The notes under the pieces: generated by a model | The model's input: the letters and a program-made list of their open reading frames with translations, nothing else | The model's database searches: none | What the model was told of the DNA's origin: nothing | Origin: an uncultured Opitutia bacterium | GTDB taxonomy: Bacteria > Verrucomicrobiota > Verrucomicrobiia > Opitutales > UBA953 | NCBI GenBank assembly: GCA_903853185.1 | Contig: CAINSX010000159.1 | Location: forward strand, 1-7,101 | DNA length: 7,101 nucleotides | Direction: 5' to 3' | Part shown: in pieces, positions 1-5,690 of the stretch | Numbering within the stretch: position 1 is the stretch's first letter | Layout of the letters: each line of letters starts with the position of its first letter | Translations under genes and position numbers: made by a program

Positions 1-537
1 CGAGAAGAAGTTATAACGTTCGGCCAGGTGGAATGCGAGAGAGCCGGGCGCGGCGGCTTCGGGTGTCGACGGTGCCGACCAAGCGTAACGCGCCGTCTCC
101 GCTTCGCCGCGACGGCGGCAGGCCTGCGCGAGGTCTGGCCCGAAGGACATCGTCGCGTGTTCGTAGGGCAGTCCAAAGAACGCCCGGGCGATCATGACGG
201 CCGGGGCGCGGTCGCAGTCGAGGGAGAAGAACCACACGCCCGGTTCACCGGAGGCGTCGCGCACATAGGTTCGCACGTTGAGCTCGTTGAAGGTGGAGAG
301 CCAAGGCAGCGCCGGCAGTCCCGCGGGGCGCACCGCGTTCATGCGGAAGCCGACCACGCCGAGGTGGGCCTTGCCGGCGAACGTATCAACCGTGAGGCCA
401 GCGGGCAGGCGCGCCTGGATGGCTTCCGCCTCATATTCCCAATGCAGGAAGAAAAGGTCGTCCCAGCGTTGCCGCATGACCGGGCGCCGCGTCGGGCGGA
501 CGCGGGCGCGCAGCAATCGGTCGAGGGCATCGCTCAC
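1..537 (-). CDS. DUF2071 / YqjF-like protein, C-terminus missing (runs off left edge)
   Basis: The reverse strand from 537 to 1 is open for 179 codons and continues past the window. The translation matches the DUF2071 (YqjF-like) family. It has an early MRQRWDDLFFLHWEYE segment (residues 21-36), RLPAGLTVDTFAGKAHLGVV (43-62), STFNELNVRTYVR (81-93), GVWFFSLD (100-107) and LAERYNFFS (171-179). Family members are, from memory, about 230-250 residues, so the last quarter is probably missing. No signal peptide or membrane segment is visible, so it is probably cytoplasmic. The biochemical function of the family is not established. I chose the GTG at 537 because it follows a strong GAGGAGG ribosome binding site by 8 nt and an in-frame TGA lies 11 codons upstream (568-570). 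The first in-frame ATG (477) would remove the N-terminal 20 residues and has no such site. The gene starts 46 bp after the propeller gene on the same strand and is probably co-transcribed with it. Confidence 0.85.
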   Translation of the reverse strand, partial: MSDALDRLLRARVRPTRRPVMRQRWDDLFFLHWEYEAEAIQARLPAGLTVDTFAGKAHLGVVGFRMNAVRPAGLPALPWLSTFNELNVRTYVRDASGEPGVWFFSLDCDRAPAVMIARAFFGLPYEHATMSFGPDLAQACRRRGEAETARYAWSAPSTPEAAAPGSLAFHLAERYNFFS

Positions 538-545
538 CTGCTCAT

Positions 546-552
546 CCTCCTC
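546..552 (-). promoter_or_regulatory. Strong Shine-Dalgarno deciding a GTG start
   Basis: On the reverse strand GAGGAGG is followed by 8 nt and then the GTG at 537. This is the only well-placed, canonical Shine-Dalgarno among the seven gene starts visible in the window. An ATG at 545-543 lies directly after it, far too close, and opens only a three-codon frame (ATG AGC AGG TGA). The stop of that frame overlaps the GTG start in a GTGA motif. This supports GTG as the start of the DUF2071 gene. Confidence 0.7.
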
Positions 553-583
553 GGCCGCGGCGGGCGGTCAAGCGGAGCGGGCT

Positions 584-1960
584 TTATTTTCCGTCGGCGA
601 ACGGCGGCTTCGACAGGTCAAGCTGGTAGAGCACCTGATTGTATTCCCAGCGCGGCGTCGGCTGCTTGTTGCCGGAGAACATCGTCGTATACGTGCCTTC
701 GAAGTGGATCACCGGCGAGTCGGCGCGGAAGAACTCCGGGTGCAGCACCGGATTATAGAACGTGTAATCGTCGTGTGAGAGCACCTTGCGCGCGTTGACC
801 CAGGGGCCGGTCGGGCTCGCGGCTTCGGCCAGCCAGATCTCGCCGAGGAAGGAAGGCTTACCGGCCTTCTGCGTGAAGATCGCGAGCCACTTGCGGCTCC
901 AGGGGTGCCAGGCGATGTGGCCGCCGTGGACCGTGATGGCTTCGCCGGCCGGCGTCGCGGCGGAGGTCGTAGCCTGCATCGGTCGCCATTTTTCCGGATC
1001 CTTCCAGTCTTCGTAGGTCGCCGGCGTGCGGAGCGTCGGGAACGGGTTGCAGAAAAGGATCCACTTGCGGCCGACGGGGTCTGTCCAAGGCACCGCGTGG
1101 CCGTTCGGGACTGGCGGCGCGGTCGGATGGGCGGCGTCTTCGGTCCACACCGTGTCGAGCGGATGGAAGATTTCTTCGTGCGGATCCCACTCGACGAGGT
1201 CCCAGCGGTAAGCGTGCATCTCGCCTTTCACTTTCACCGCCGAGGCGACGAGGTGCGGCGTGCCCTTGGCGTCGGGCAGCGTGATCGCACCCCAGACCCA
1301 GGTCGGGCCTTCGCCGGGCACCTTCGCCACCCCGCGTGGACGCAGTTCGCTTTGCGCGGTCTTGCGCTCGCTCACGTAGGCGTAGGGCGGCCGCAGCGGC
1401 GGCTTCGCCGGCGGCGTGAATTTATCCGTCGACGCCGCGGAGACATTGAAGATGCCCAGCGGGTAGTGGGCCAGATTCGTGTCGCCCCAGAACCAGAGCA
1501 GCTTCCCGCCGAGTTCGGCTGTCACCACGCTGTCGGAACCGAGGACACCGCTTTCTTTCCAATCCAGTTGCTCGCCGAGCTTCTGGGATTCTGCGAAGAG
1601 GCCGGCGCCGGTGAGACGGCCGAGGCGACGGGCGAGGACCGTGCGTTCCACCGTGACCTTGAGTGTCTTCCCTGGGGTGGGCGTGAGGCGGATGCCTGAG
1701 TAGCCGAAGCCGTCGGCCTTCACGCCGTAGCCGTGGCCGTGGACCGTGAACCACGTCTCGCGGCCCATGAGTTCGGGGAGGTCAAAGGCGATCACGCCGG
1801 CGTTATCGGAGACGAAGCGGGCGCCGTGGATCGTGCGCAGTTCGACGCCCGGCACCGGCCATTCGTCGCCCTTCTCCACGATCTCGATGCGGCAAGGTTG
1901 GGCGGCGTCGGCAGTCGCCACGAAGGCCAGCAGGCCGAGGAGCCAAGGGGTGAGCCGCAT
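584..1960 (-). CDS. Secreted protein with N-terminal Ig-like domain and predicted beta-propeller (glycosidase-like fold), function unknown
   Basis: A 458-residue exported protein. The N-terminus (basic R2, hydrophobic core at about 6-15, ADA-A at 17-20) is a Sec signal peptide, probably cut after residue 19. There is no lipobox before C23. Residues about 23-105 look like a small carboxypeptidase-regulatory/Ig-like beta-sandwich (pattern 'VPGVELRTIHGARFVSDNAG'). From about 115 to 455 the repeated aromatic strand motifs suggest a five-bladed propeller related to GH43/DUF4185-type proteins: GSDSV (141-145), WFWGDTN (156-162), WVWG (221-224), GGHIAWHPWSRKW (346-358), FYNPVLHPEF (401-410) and HFEGTYTTMFS (419-429). 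I recall similar unannotated proteins in Planctomycetota and Verrucomicrobiota. A role in binding or cleaving extracellular polysaccharide is plausible, but I cannot assign catalytic residues. The ATG at 1960 is supported by the signal peptide directly after it; no Shine-Dalgarno precedes it. The DUF2071 gene follows after 46 bp. Confidence 0.7.
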   Translation of the reverse strand: MRLTPWLLGLLAFVATADAAQPCRIEIVEKGDEWPVPGVELRTIHGARFVSDNAGVIAFDLPELMGRETWFTVHGHGYGVKADGFGYSGIRLTPTPGKTLKVTVERTVLARRLGRLTGAGLFAESQKLGEQLDWKESGVLGSDSVVTAELGGKLLWFWGDTNLAHYPLGIFNVSAASTDKFTPPAKPPLRPPYAYVSERKTAQSELRPRGVAKVPGEGPTWVWGAITLPDAKGTPHLVASAVKVKGEMHAYRWDLVEWDPHEEIFHPLDTVWTEDAAHPTAPPVPNGHAVPWTDPVGRKWILFCNPFPTLRTPATYEDWKDPEKWRPMQATTSAATPAGEAITVHGGHIAWHPWSRKWLAIFTQKAGKPSFLGEIWLAEAASPTGPWVNARKVLSHDDYTFYNPVLHPEFFRADSPVIHFEGTYTTMFSGNKQPTPRWEYNQVLYQLDLSKPPFADGK

Positions 1961-2049
1961 GTCGGTAGTGTCGGCGGAATCGGCCGTGATTCAAGCCTGC
2001 GCGGGGCTTTTCGCTTGGAGCGGGGGCCGTCCGGGCTTACCTCTGGGAC
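1961..2049. promoter_or_regulatory. Divergent intergenic region between the propeller gene and hisN
   Basis: These 89 bp separate the start codons of two divergently transcribed genes, so promoters for both should lie here. No strong sigma-70 pair is visible. For hisN the best candidate is TTGGAG (2015-2020), a 17-bp spacer, then TACCTC (2038-2043). The second hexamer is poor, and transcription would start almost at the ATG, giving a leaderless mRNA. For the propeller gene, TTGAAT on the reverse strand has no convincing -10 partner. Neither start codon is preceded by a Shine-Dalgarno. Treat the promoter content as inferred from gene orientation. Confidence 0.35.
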
Positions 2050-2823
2050 ATGCTTCCGGAAGCCCGCCAGAAAGAGCTCAAGGCCTTCGCCGAAAAACTC
2101 GCGGACATCGCCCGACGGGTCTTGGTCGCGGCCCATGCGCGCGTCGATACCGACGTCGAAATCAAGTCCGACGGCACGCCCGTGACCGTCGCCGATAAGG
2201 AAGCCGAGCGCCAGATGCGCGCGGCCATCAAGCAGGCTTATCCGGATCACGGCATCCTCGGCGAGGAGTTCGGCCCCGAGAACGTCGACGCCGAGTATTG
2301 CTGGGTGCTCGATCCCATCGACGGTACCAAGTCGTTCCTTTCGCGCGTCCCGCTCTATGTCACCCTGATCGGCCTGCGCTACGAAGGTAAGCCGGTGCTG
2401 GGCGTCATCGACCAGCCGATTTTATGTGAGCGCATTGTCGGCGATAACCGCACGTGTGAACTCAACGGCCGGCCCGTGCGCGTGGCCGAGGTCGCGATGA
2501 AGGACGCCGTTGTCGTCTCGACCGACCTCGATAACGTCCGTCGCCTGCATCGCGACGTCCGCTGGAATCGTCTCGCCGACAGCGTCGCCCATGTGCGCAC
2601 CTGGGGCGACGGTTATGGTCACCTCCTCGTGGCGGCCGGTCGCGCCCACGTGGTGGCCGACCCCATCATGAATCCGTGGGACCTTGTGCCCGTGCTGCCC
2701 GTCCTACGGGGTGCCGGTGCTGTCGTGACGTCCTGGGAAGGCGGCGATCCGATCAAGGCTGGCAACATCATCGCCGCGGCGCCGAAGCTGCACGCCGAAG
2801 TGATGCGGACGCTACGCGAGTAA
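2050..2823 (+). CDS. hisN: Histidinol-phosphatase, inositol monophosphatase type
   Basis: A 257-residue Mg2+-dependent phosphatase of the IMPase superfamily, predicted to convert L-histidinol phosphate to L-histidinol (EC 3.1.3.15), the penultimate step of histidine synthesis. Metal-site motifs are intact: D49 in TVADKEAE, E72/E73 in ILGEEFG, D88-P-I-D91-G-T in WVLDPIDGTKSF, and W210-D211 in NPWDLVPV. The segment RTWGDGYGHLLVAAGRAHVV (183-202) is characteristic of the HisN branch rather than SuhB or CysQ. The length is normal for the family. There is no signal peptide, so it is cytoplasmic. Assignment as HisN instead of a general IMPase is strengthened by the adjacent hisD, which uses its product, and by hisA nearby. 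The ATG at 2050 is the only sensible start; no Shine-Dalgarno is seen. It is transcribed alone on the plus strand, and its stop is 7 bp from the stop of convergent hisD. Confidence 0.88.
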   Translation: MLPEARQKELKAFAEKLADIARRVLVAAHARVDTDVEIKSDGTPVTVADKEAERQMRAAIKQAYPDHGILGEEFGPENVDAEYCWVLDPIDGTKSFLSRVPLYVTLIGLRYEGKPVLGVIDQPILCERIVGDNRTCELNGRPVRVAEVAMKDAVVVSTDLDNVRRLHRDVRWNRLADSVAHVRTWGDGYGHLLVAAGRAHVVADPIMNPWDLVPVLPVLRGAGAVVTSWEGGDPIKAGNIIAAAPKLHAEVMRTLRE

Positions 2824-2830
2824 GCGCGGC

Positions 2831-4123
2831 TCAGAGGCGGATCTTCAACGAACGACCGTGGGCGTCGAGGCGCTCCATGCGGGCGAACGCGTCGACCACG
2901 CCGGCCGCCTTCTTGAGCGAGGCCGGATCATATTGCACCAAGCTCGTGCGGCGGAGGAAGTCGGCGACGCGCAGGCCGCTGAAGAAGCGACCCGTACCGC
3001 CGGTGGGGAGCGTGTGGCTCGGGCCAGCGGTGAAGTCGCCGAGCACCGTGGGCGTGTGGCTGCCAATCAGGATCGCACCGGCCGTGGTGATCTGGGCGGA
3101 CAGTTTCTTGAGCTTACCCTTCGCGACCATCAGTTCGAGGTGCTCCGGGGCGACAAGATTGGCGGCTTCGGCGGCGTCCTCGATCTTCGGAACCAGGATG
3201 ACGCAGACCTTGGCGTCGAGTGCCTTGCGGATCTTGTCGCCGTGCGTGAGGGAATTGGACTGCGAGCGGGCGGCGGCCAAGCACTTGGTGGCGAAGGAAT
3301 CGGTCTCCGTCACCAGGTAGAGCTTCTCCTTGCCGCTGCCGTGTTCGGCTTGCGCGCAGAGGTCGGCCGCGACCCATTCCGGCTTCGCGGTACGGTCGGC
3401 GATGATCATCACTTCGCTGGGTCCGGGGAGGAGGTCGACGCCGACGAGTCCGAAGACCTGGCGCTTTGCTTCGGTGACGAAGGCATTGCCTGGTCCGAAG
3501 ATCTTGTCGACCGGCGTGACCGTGCTCGTGCCGAGGGCCATCGCGGCGACGGCTTGGACGCCGCCGATCGCGTAGACCTCGCGGACGCCGCAGAGGTAGA
3601 GCGCGGCGAGGATGTCGGGATTGATTTTTCCGTCAGGGCCGGGAGGCGTGCAGGCGCAGAGTTCCGGGACGCCGGCGACCTTGGCAGGTAGCGCGGTCAT
3701 CAGCACCGTCGAGACGAGGGGCACCTGGCCGCCCGGGATATAGAGGCCGCAGCGACGTATCGCATGGTGGCGTTCGCCGACCGTGGCGCCGTGGGGGTTC
3801 TTTGCCGTCCAGCCTTTCGGCAGCGTGCGGGCGTGGAAAGCCGTGACACATTTCGCGGCCTCGTCGAAGGCTTTCTTCTTCGCCGGATCGAAGTTGGCGG
3901 CGGCCTTCTCCAGGTCCTTGAGCGGCACGCGGATCTGCCGCACCGTGAGCTTCGCGTGGTCGAACTTCGCCGTGTAATCGAGGACGGCGATATCGCCGCG
4001 GGCCTTCACGTCGGCGATGATGGCGGCGACGGTCGCGCGTACGTCCGGGGCGGCTTCGCCCGAGCCCACGAAGGCGCGGAGTTGGCTGCGGAAATCCTTG
4101 TCGCTGGTGCGGAGGAGGGTCAT
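2831..4123 (-). CDS. hisD: Histidinol dehydrogenase
   Basis: A 430-residue zinc enzyme catalysing the final two NAD+-dependent oxidations of L-histidinol to L-histidine (EC 1.1.1.23). It is full length and cytoplasmic. Hallmarks are YIPGGQVPLVSTVLMTALPA (128-147), KIFGPGNAFVTEAKRQVFG (207-225), LLPGPSEVMIIAD (231-243) and AQAEHGSG (257-264) with zinc ligands Q258 and H261. The catalytic E327-H328 pair sits in APEHLEL, D363 in LGDFTAGPSHTLPTGG, and H422 near the C-terminus. These correspond to E. coli Q259, H262, E326, H327, D360 and H419, so the enzyme should be active. The ATG at 4123 lies 4 nt after the stop of the LolA-like gene (TGA-GCCC-ATG) with no Shine-Dalgarno, so translation is probably coupled. 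It is the last gene of the minus-strand cluster and converges on hisN, which makes its substrate. No terminator fits in the 7-bp gap. Confidence 0.97.
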   Translation of the reverse strand: MTLLRTSDKDFRSQLRAFVGSGEAAPDVRATVAAIIADVKARGDIAVLDYTAKFDHAKLTVRQIRVPLKDLEKAAANFDPAKKKAFDEAAKCVTAFHARTLPKGWTAKNPHGATVGERHHAIRRCGLYIPGGQVPLVSTVLMTALPAKVAGVPELCACTPPGPDGKINPDILAALYLCGVREVYAIGGVQAVAAMALGTSTVTPVDKIFGPGNAFVTEAKRQVFGLVGVDLLPGPSEVMIIADRTAKPEWVAADLCAQAEHGSGKEKLYLVTETDSFATKCLAAARSQSNSLTHGDKIRKALDAKVCVILVPKIEDAAEAANLVAPEHLELMVAKGKLKKLSAQITTAGAILIGSHTPTVLGDFTAGPSHTLPTGGTGRFFSGLRVADFLRRTSLVQYDPASLKKAAGVVDAFARMERLDAHGRSLKIRL

Positions 4124-4127
4124 GGGC

Positions 4128-4886
4128 TCAAAAAGAAGGGAAGTCGAAGAGACCGGTGGGCAGGACTGGATTGATCTGGATGTGGTCGTAGGTCACCACA
4201 CCGGACTTTTTGCCGTCGACGCTGATCGTCTCCTTGGCCGGGAAGGCGATGCCGTCGACCTTCGTCAGCGCTTCGACTTTCTGGCGCTGGAGTTCGCCCT
4301 TGGGGGTCGGCTGGTCGGAAGCCACGAGCGCGAACGTTTCGGCGTCGAAGTGGCGCGTCAGGCGGAAGCCGCTGGCGTAGGCATATTCGACCGCGAGGGT
4401 CTTACGGCCGTCGATTTCGGACGGTCCCTTGTAGGTCGCCGTGCCGAGGCCGGCGGCCGGGATGGCGAAGAAGGCGAGGTCATCGCGGGACATATCCTGG
4501 AGCTTCTTGAATTCTTCGTAGGGCACCGAGCGGACCTCACGCGTGGCCAGCGCATCGAGCTTGCGGGTGGTCCATCCTTCGAGGCGGCCAGCGCAGACCG
4601 CGTTCTCAAAGTTGCGGCTCCGTTCCATGGTCTTTTGGAGGCGGTAGCCCGGCGTCGCGAGGATGAGGGCGGTCACGTTGATCTCCTTGCCGTCGGGGTC
4701 AGCGGCGGCGAACTCCATGCGGAGCGTCTTCACTTTATCCAAAGCGGCGACGTCGGAGGTCAGTGCCGCGCGGGCCTTGGCCACGATGGTTTCCACCGTC
4801 AACGGCTTGTCTTCGGCCGATGCCGTGAGCGGTCCAGCGAGCAGGAGCGTCGCGAACAGCGCGGTGAACGGGCGGAACAAGGCCAT
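4128..4886 (-). CDS. Secreted LolA-like protein of unknown function
   Basis: A 252-residue protein with a clear Sec signal peptide: R5, hydrophobic stretch at about 7-20, and ASA-ED cleavage after residue 24. The mature part alternates short beta-strands and resembles the LolA/LolB-like fold of outer-membrane lipoprotein carriers. Features include KVKTLRMEFAAADPDGKEI (51-69), LILATPGYRLQKTME (74-88), a central helical segment, GRKTLAVEYAYASGFRLTRHFDAET (160-184, a run of strands), and a C-terminal VTYDHIQINPVLPTGLFDFP (231-250). That last segment matches the 'NPxLPxxLFxxP' ending I associate with LolA-like proteins. It would be periplasmic. True LolA activity is not shown; another lipid-binding or unknown role is equally possible. 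The reading frame stays open upstream to 5099, but the ATG at 4886 is chosen because it begins the signal peptide and avoids a 133-bp overlap with hisA. It sits 67 bp after hisA and 4 bp before hisD. Confidence 0.75.
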   Translation of the reverse strand: MALFRPFTALFATLLLAGPLTASAEDKPLTVETIVAKARAALTSDVAALDKVKTLRMEFAAADPDGKEINVTALILATPGYRLQKTMERSRNFENAVCAGRLEGWTTRKLDALATREVRSVPYEEFKKLQDMSRDDLAFFAIPAAGLGTATYKGPSEIDGRKTLAVEYAYASGFRLTRHFDAETFALVASDQPTPKGELQRQKVEALTKVDGIAFPAKETISVDGKKSGVVTYDHIQINPVLPTGLFDFPSF

Positions 4887-4909
4887 GGGAGGCCGATGTT
4901 GGGCGGGGG

Positions 4910-4926
4910 TGCTTGCTTGGCAAGCA
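4910..4926. repeat. Perfect 7-bp inverted repeat with 3-nt loop between hisA and the LolA-like gene
   Basis: TGCTTGC-TTG-GCAAGCA is a perfect palindrome around a 3-nt centre, in the only sizeable gap (4887-4953, 67 bp) of the minus-strand cluster. It could be a transcript hairpin, an operator half-site pair or an mRNA-processing site. No run of T follows on the minus strand (the bases after it are C-rich), so it is not a classic intrinsic terminator. The reverse strand also contains TTGCCA within it, a fair -35 hexamer, but no good -10 follows at 16-18 bp. Confidence 0.4.
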
Positions 4927-4953
4927 TCGGAAGGGCGTCCGCCGCTCCGGAAC

Positions 4954-5685
4954 TCAGCGTTCGCCGGTCGCCTTGAGCAGGCCGGCCACGTCGCAACGGC
5001 CTTCGTAGAGGGCCTTGCCGACGATGGCGCCGACGAGGTTCGGGTAGGCCTTGGCCATCTCGGCGAGGCGTGCGACATCTTCGACGCCCGAGACACCACC
5101 GGAGGCGATGACGCCGCAGGGGCAGACTTTCAGGACCTCTTCGAGGGATTTCCAATTCGGACCCGTGAGCATGCCGTCGGTCGCGATGTCGGTGTAGATC
5201 ACTGTCGAGACGCCGAGCTCACCGGCTTCCTGGGCGAACTCCGTGGCCTTGAGGGCCGTGACGGCCGTCCAGCCTTTGACGGCGACGAGGCCATCCTTGG
5301 CGTCGATGCCGACCGCGAGGCGTGGGCCGTGGGCCTTGGCCATCTCGCGGAGGAAGGCAGGATCCGTTGCAGCGCGCGTGCCGATGACGACGCGGCTGGC
5401 GCCGGCGGCGTAAGCGGCTTCGGCGGTCGCGCGGTCGCGCATGCCGCCGCCGAATTGGATCTTCGGGCCGAGCGCGGTGATGCGCTGGAGCGTGGGGAGA
5501 TTGAGCGGGGCGCCGCCGAAGGCGCCGTCGAGGTCGACGACGTGGATCCACGCCGCGCCGGCCTGGGCGAAGACGATGGCCGGTTCAACCGGGTCCTTGT
5601 AGTAGTCCGTGCGCGCGTCGTCACGGCCTTGGCTGAGGCGAACGCAGCGACCGCCGCGGATATCGATGGCCGGATAGGCGAGCAT
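4954..5685 (-). CDS. hisA: Phosphoribosylformimino-5-aminoimidazole carboxamide ribotide isomerase
   Basis: A 243-residue (beta/alpha)8-barrel isomerase (EC 5.3.1.16). It carries out the Amadori rearrangement of ProFAR to PRFAR, the substrate of HisF/HisH, in histidine synthesis. Barrel motifs run in order: PAIDIRGGRCVRLSQG (5-20) with catalytic D8, HVVDLDGAFGG (48-58), QFGGGMR (77-83), VVIGTRAA (99-106), AVGIDAKDG (124-132) with the second catalytic aspartate D128, YTDIATDGMLTGPN (164-177), ASGGVSG (194-200) and GAIVGKALYEG (219-229). The length is typical and no key residue is missing. The YTDIATDG strand and single VDLDGAF motif favour HisA over its paralogue HisF. The bifunctional PriA type (HisA plus TrpF activity, actinobacterial) cannot be excluded by eye but is unlikely. 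The ATG at 5685 is 5 nt after the clpX stop (TGA-TTCCC-ATG), without a well-placed Shine-Dalgarno, so translational coupling to clpX is likely. Confidence 0.96.
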   Translation of the reverse strand: MLAYPAIDIRGGRCVRLSQGRDDARTDYYKDPVEPAIVFAQAGAAWIHVVDLDGAFGGAPLNLPTLQRITALGPKIQFGGGMRDRATAEAAYAAGASRVVIGTRAATDPAFLREMAKAHGPRLAVGIDAKDGLVAVKGWTAVTALKATEFAQEAGELGVSTVIYTDIATDGMLTGPNWKSLEEVLKVCPCGVIASGGVSGVEDVARLAEMAKAYPNLVGAIVGKALYEGRCDVAGLLKATGER

Positions 5686-5690
5686 GGGAA

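Noticed and set aside
475..477. ATG start for the DUF2071 gene
   Set aside because: No ribosome binding site, whereas the GTG at 537 has GAGGAGG at 8 nt and keeps the full family N-terminus.
28..798. 256-codon plus-strand open frame at the left end
   Set aside because: Antisense to the DUF2071 and propeller genes; its translation is Arg/Ala/Gly-rich low-complexity sequence with no family resemblance.
905..1699. 264-codon plus-strand open frame
   Set aside because: Antisense to the propeller gene, arginine-rich, no domain or ribosome binding site.
584..1960. Lipoprotein attachment at C23 of the propeller protein
   Set aside because: The residues before the cysteine (AQP) do not fit a lipobox, while ADA-A just upstream fits signal peptidase I.
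1993..2011. Short stem AAGCC/GGCTT followed by TTTT on the plus strand, terminator-like
   Set aside because: Only 5 bp of stem, and no plus-strand gene ends upstream of it.
2015..2043. TTGGAG-17-TACCTC as a firm hisN promoter
   Set aside because: The -10 hexamer matches the consensus too poorly; mentioned only as a candidate in the intergenic entry.
4887..5099. 71-codon upstream extension of the LolA-like gene
   Set aside because: It would overlap hisA by more than 130 bp and bury the signal peptide; the extension is low-complexity shadow sequence.
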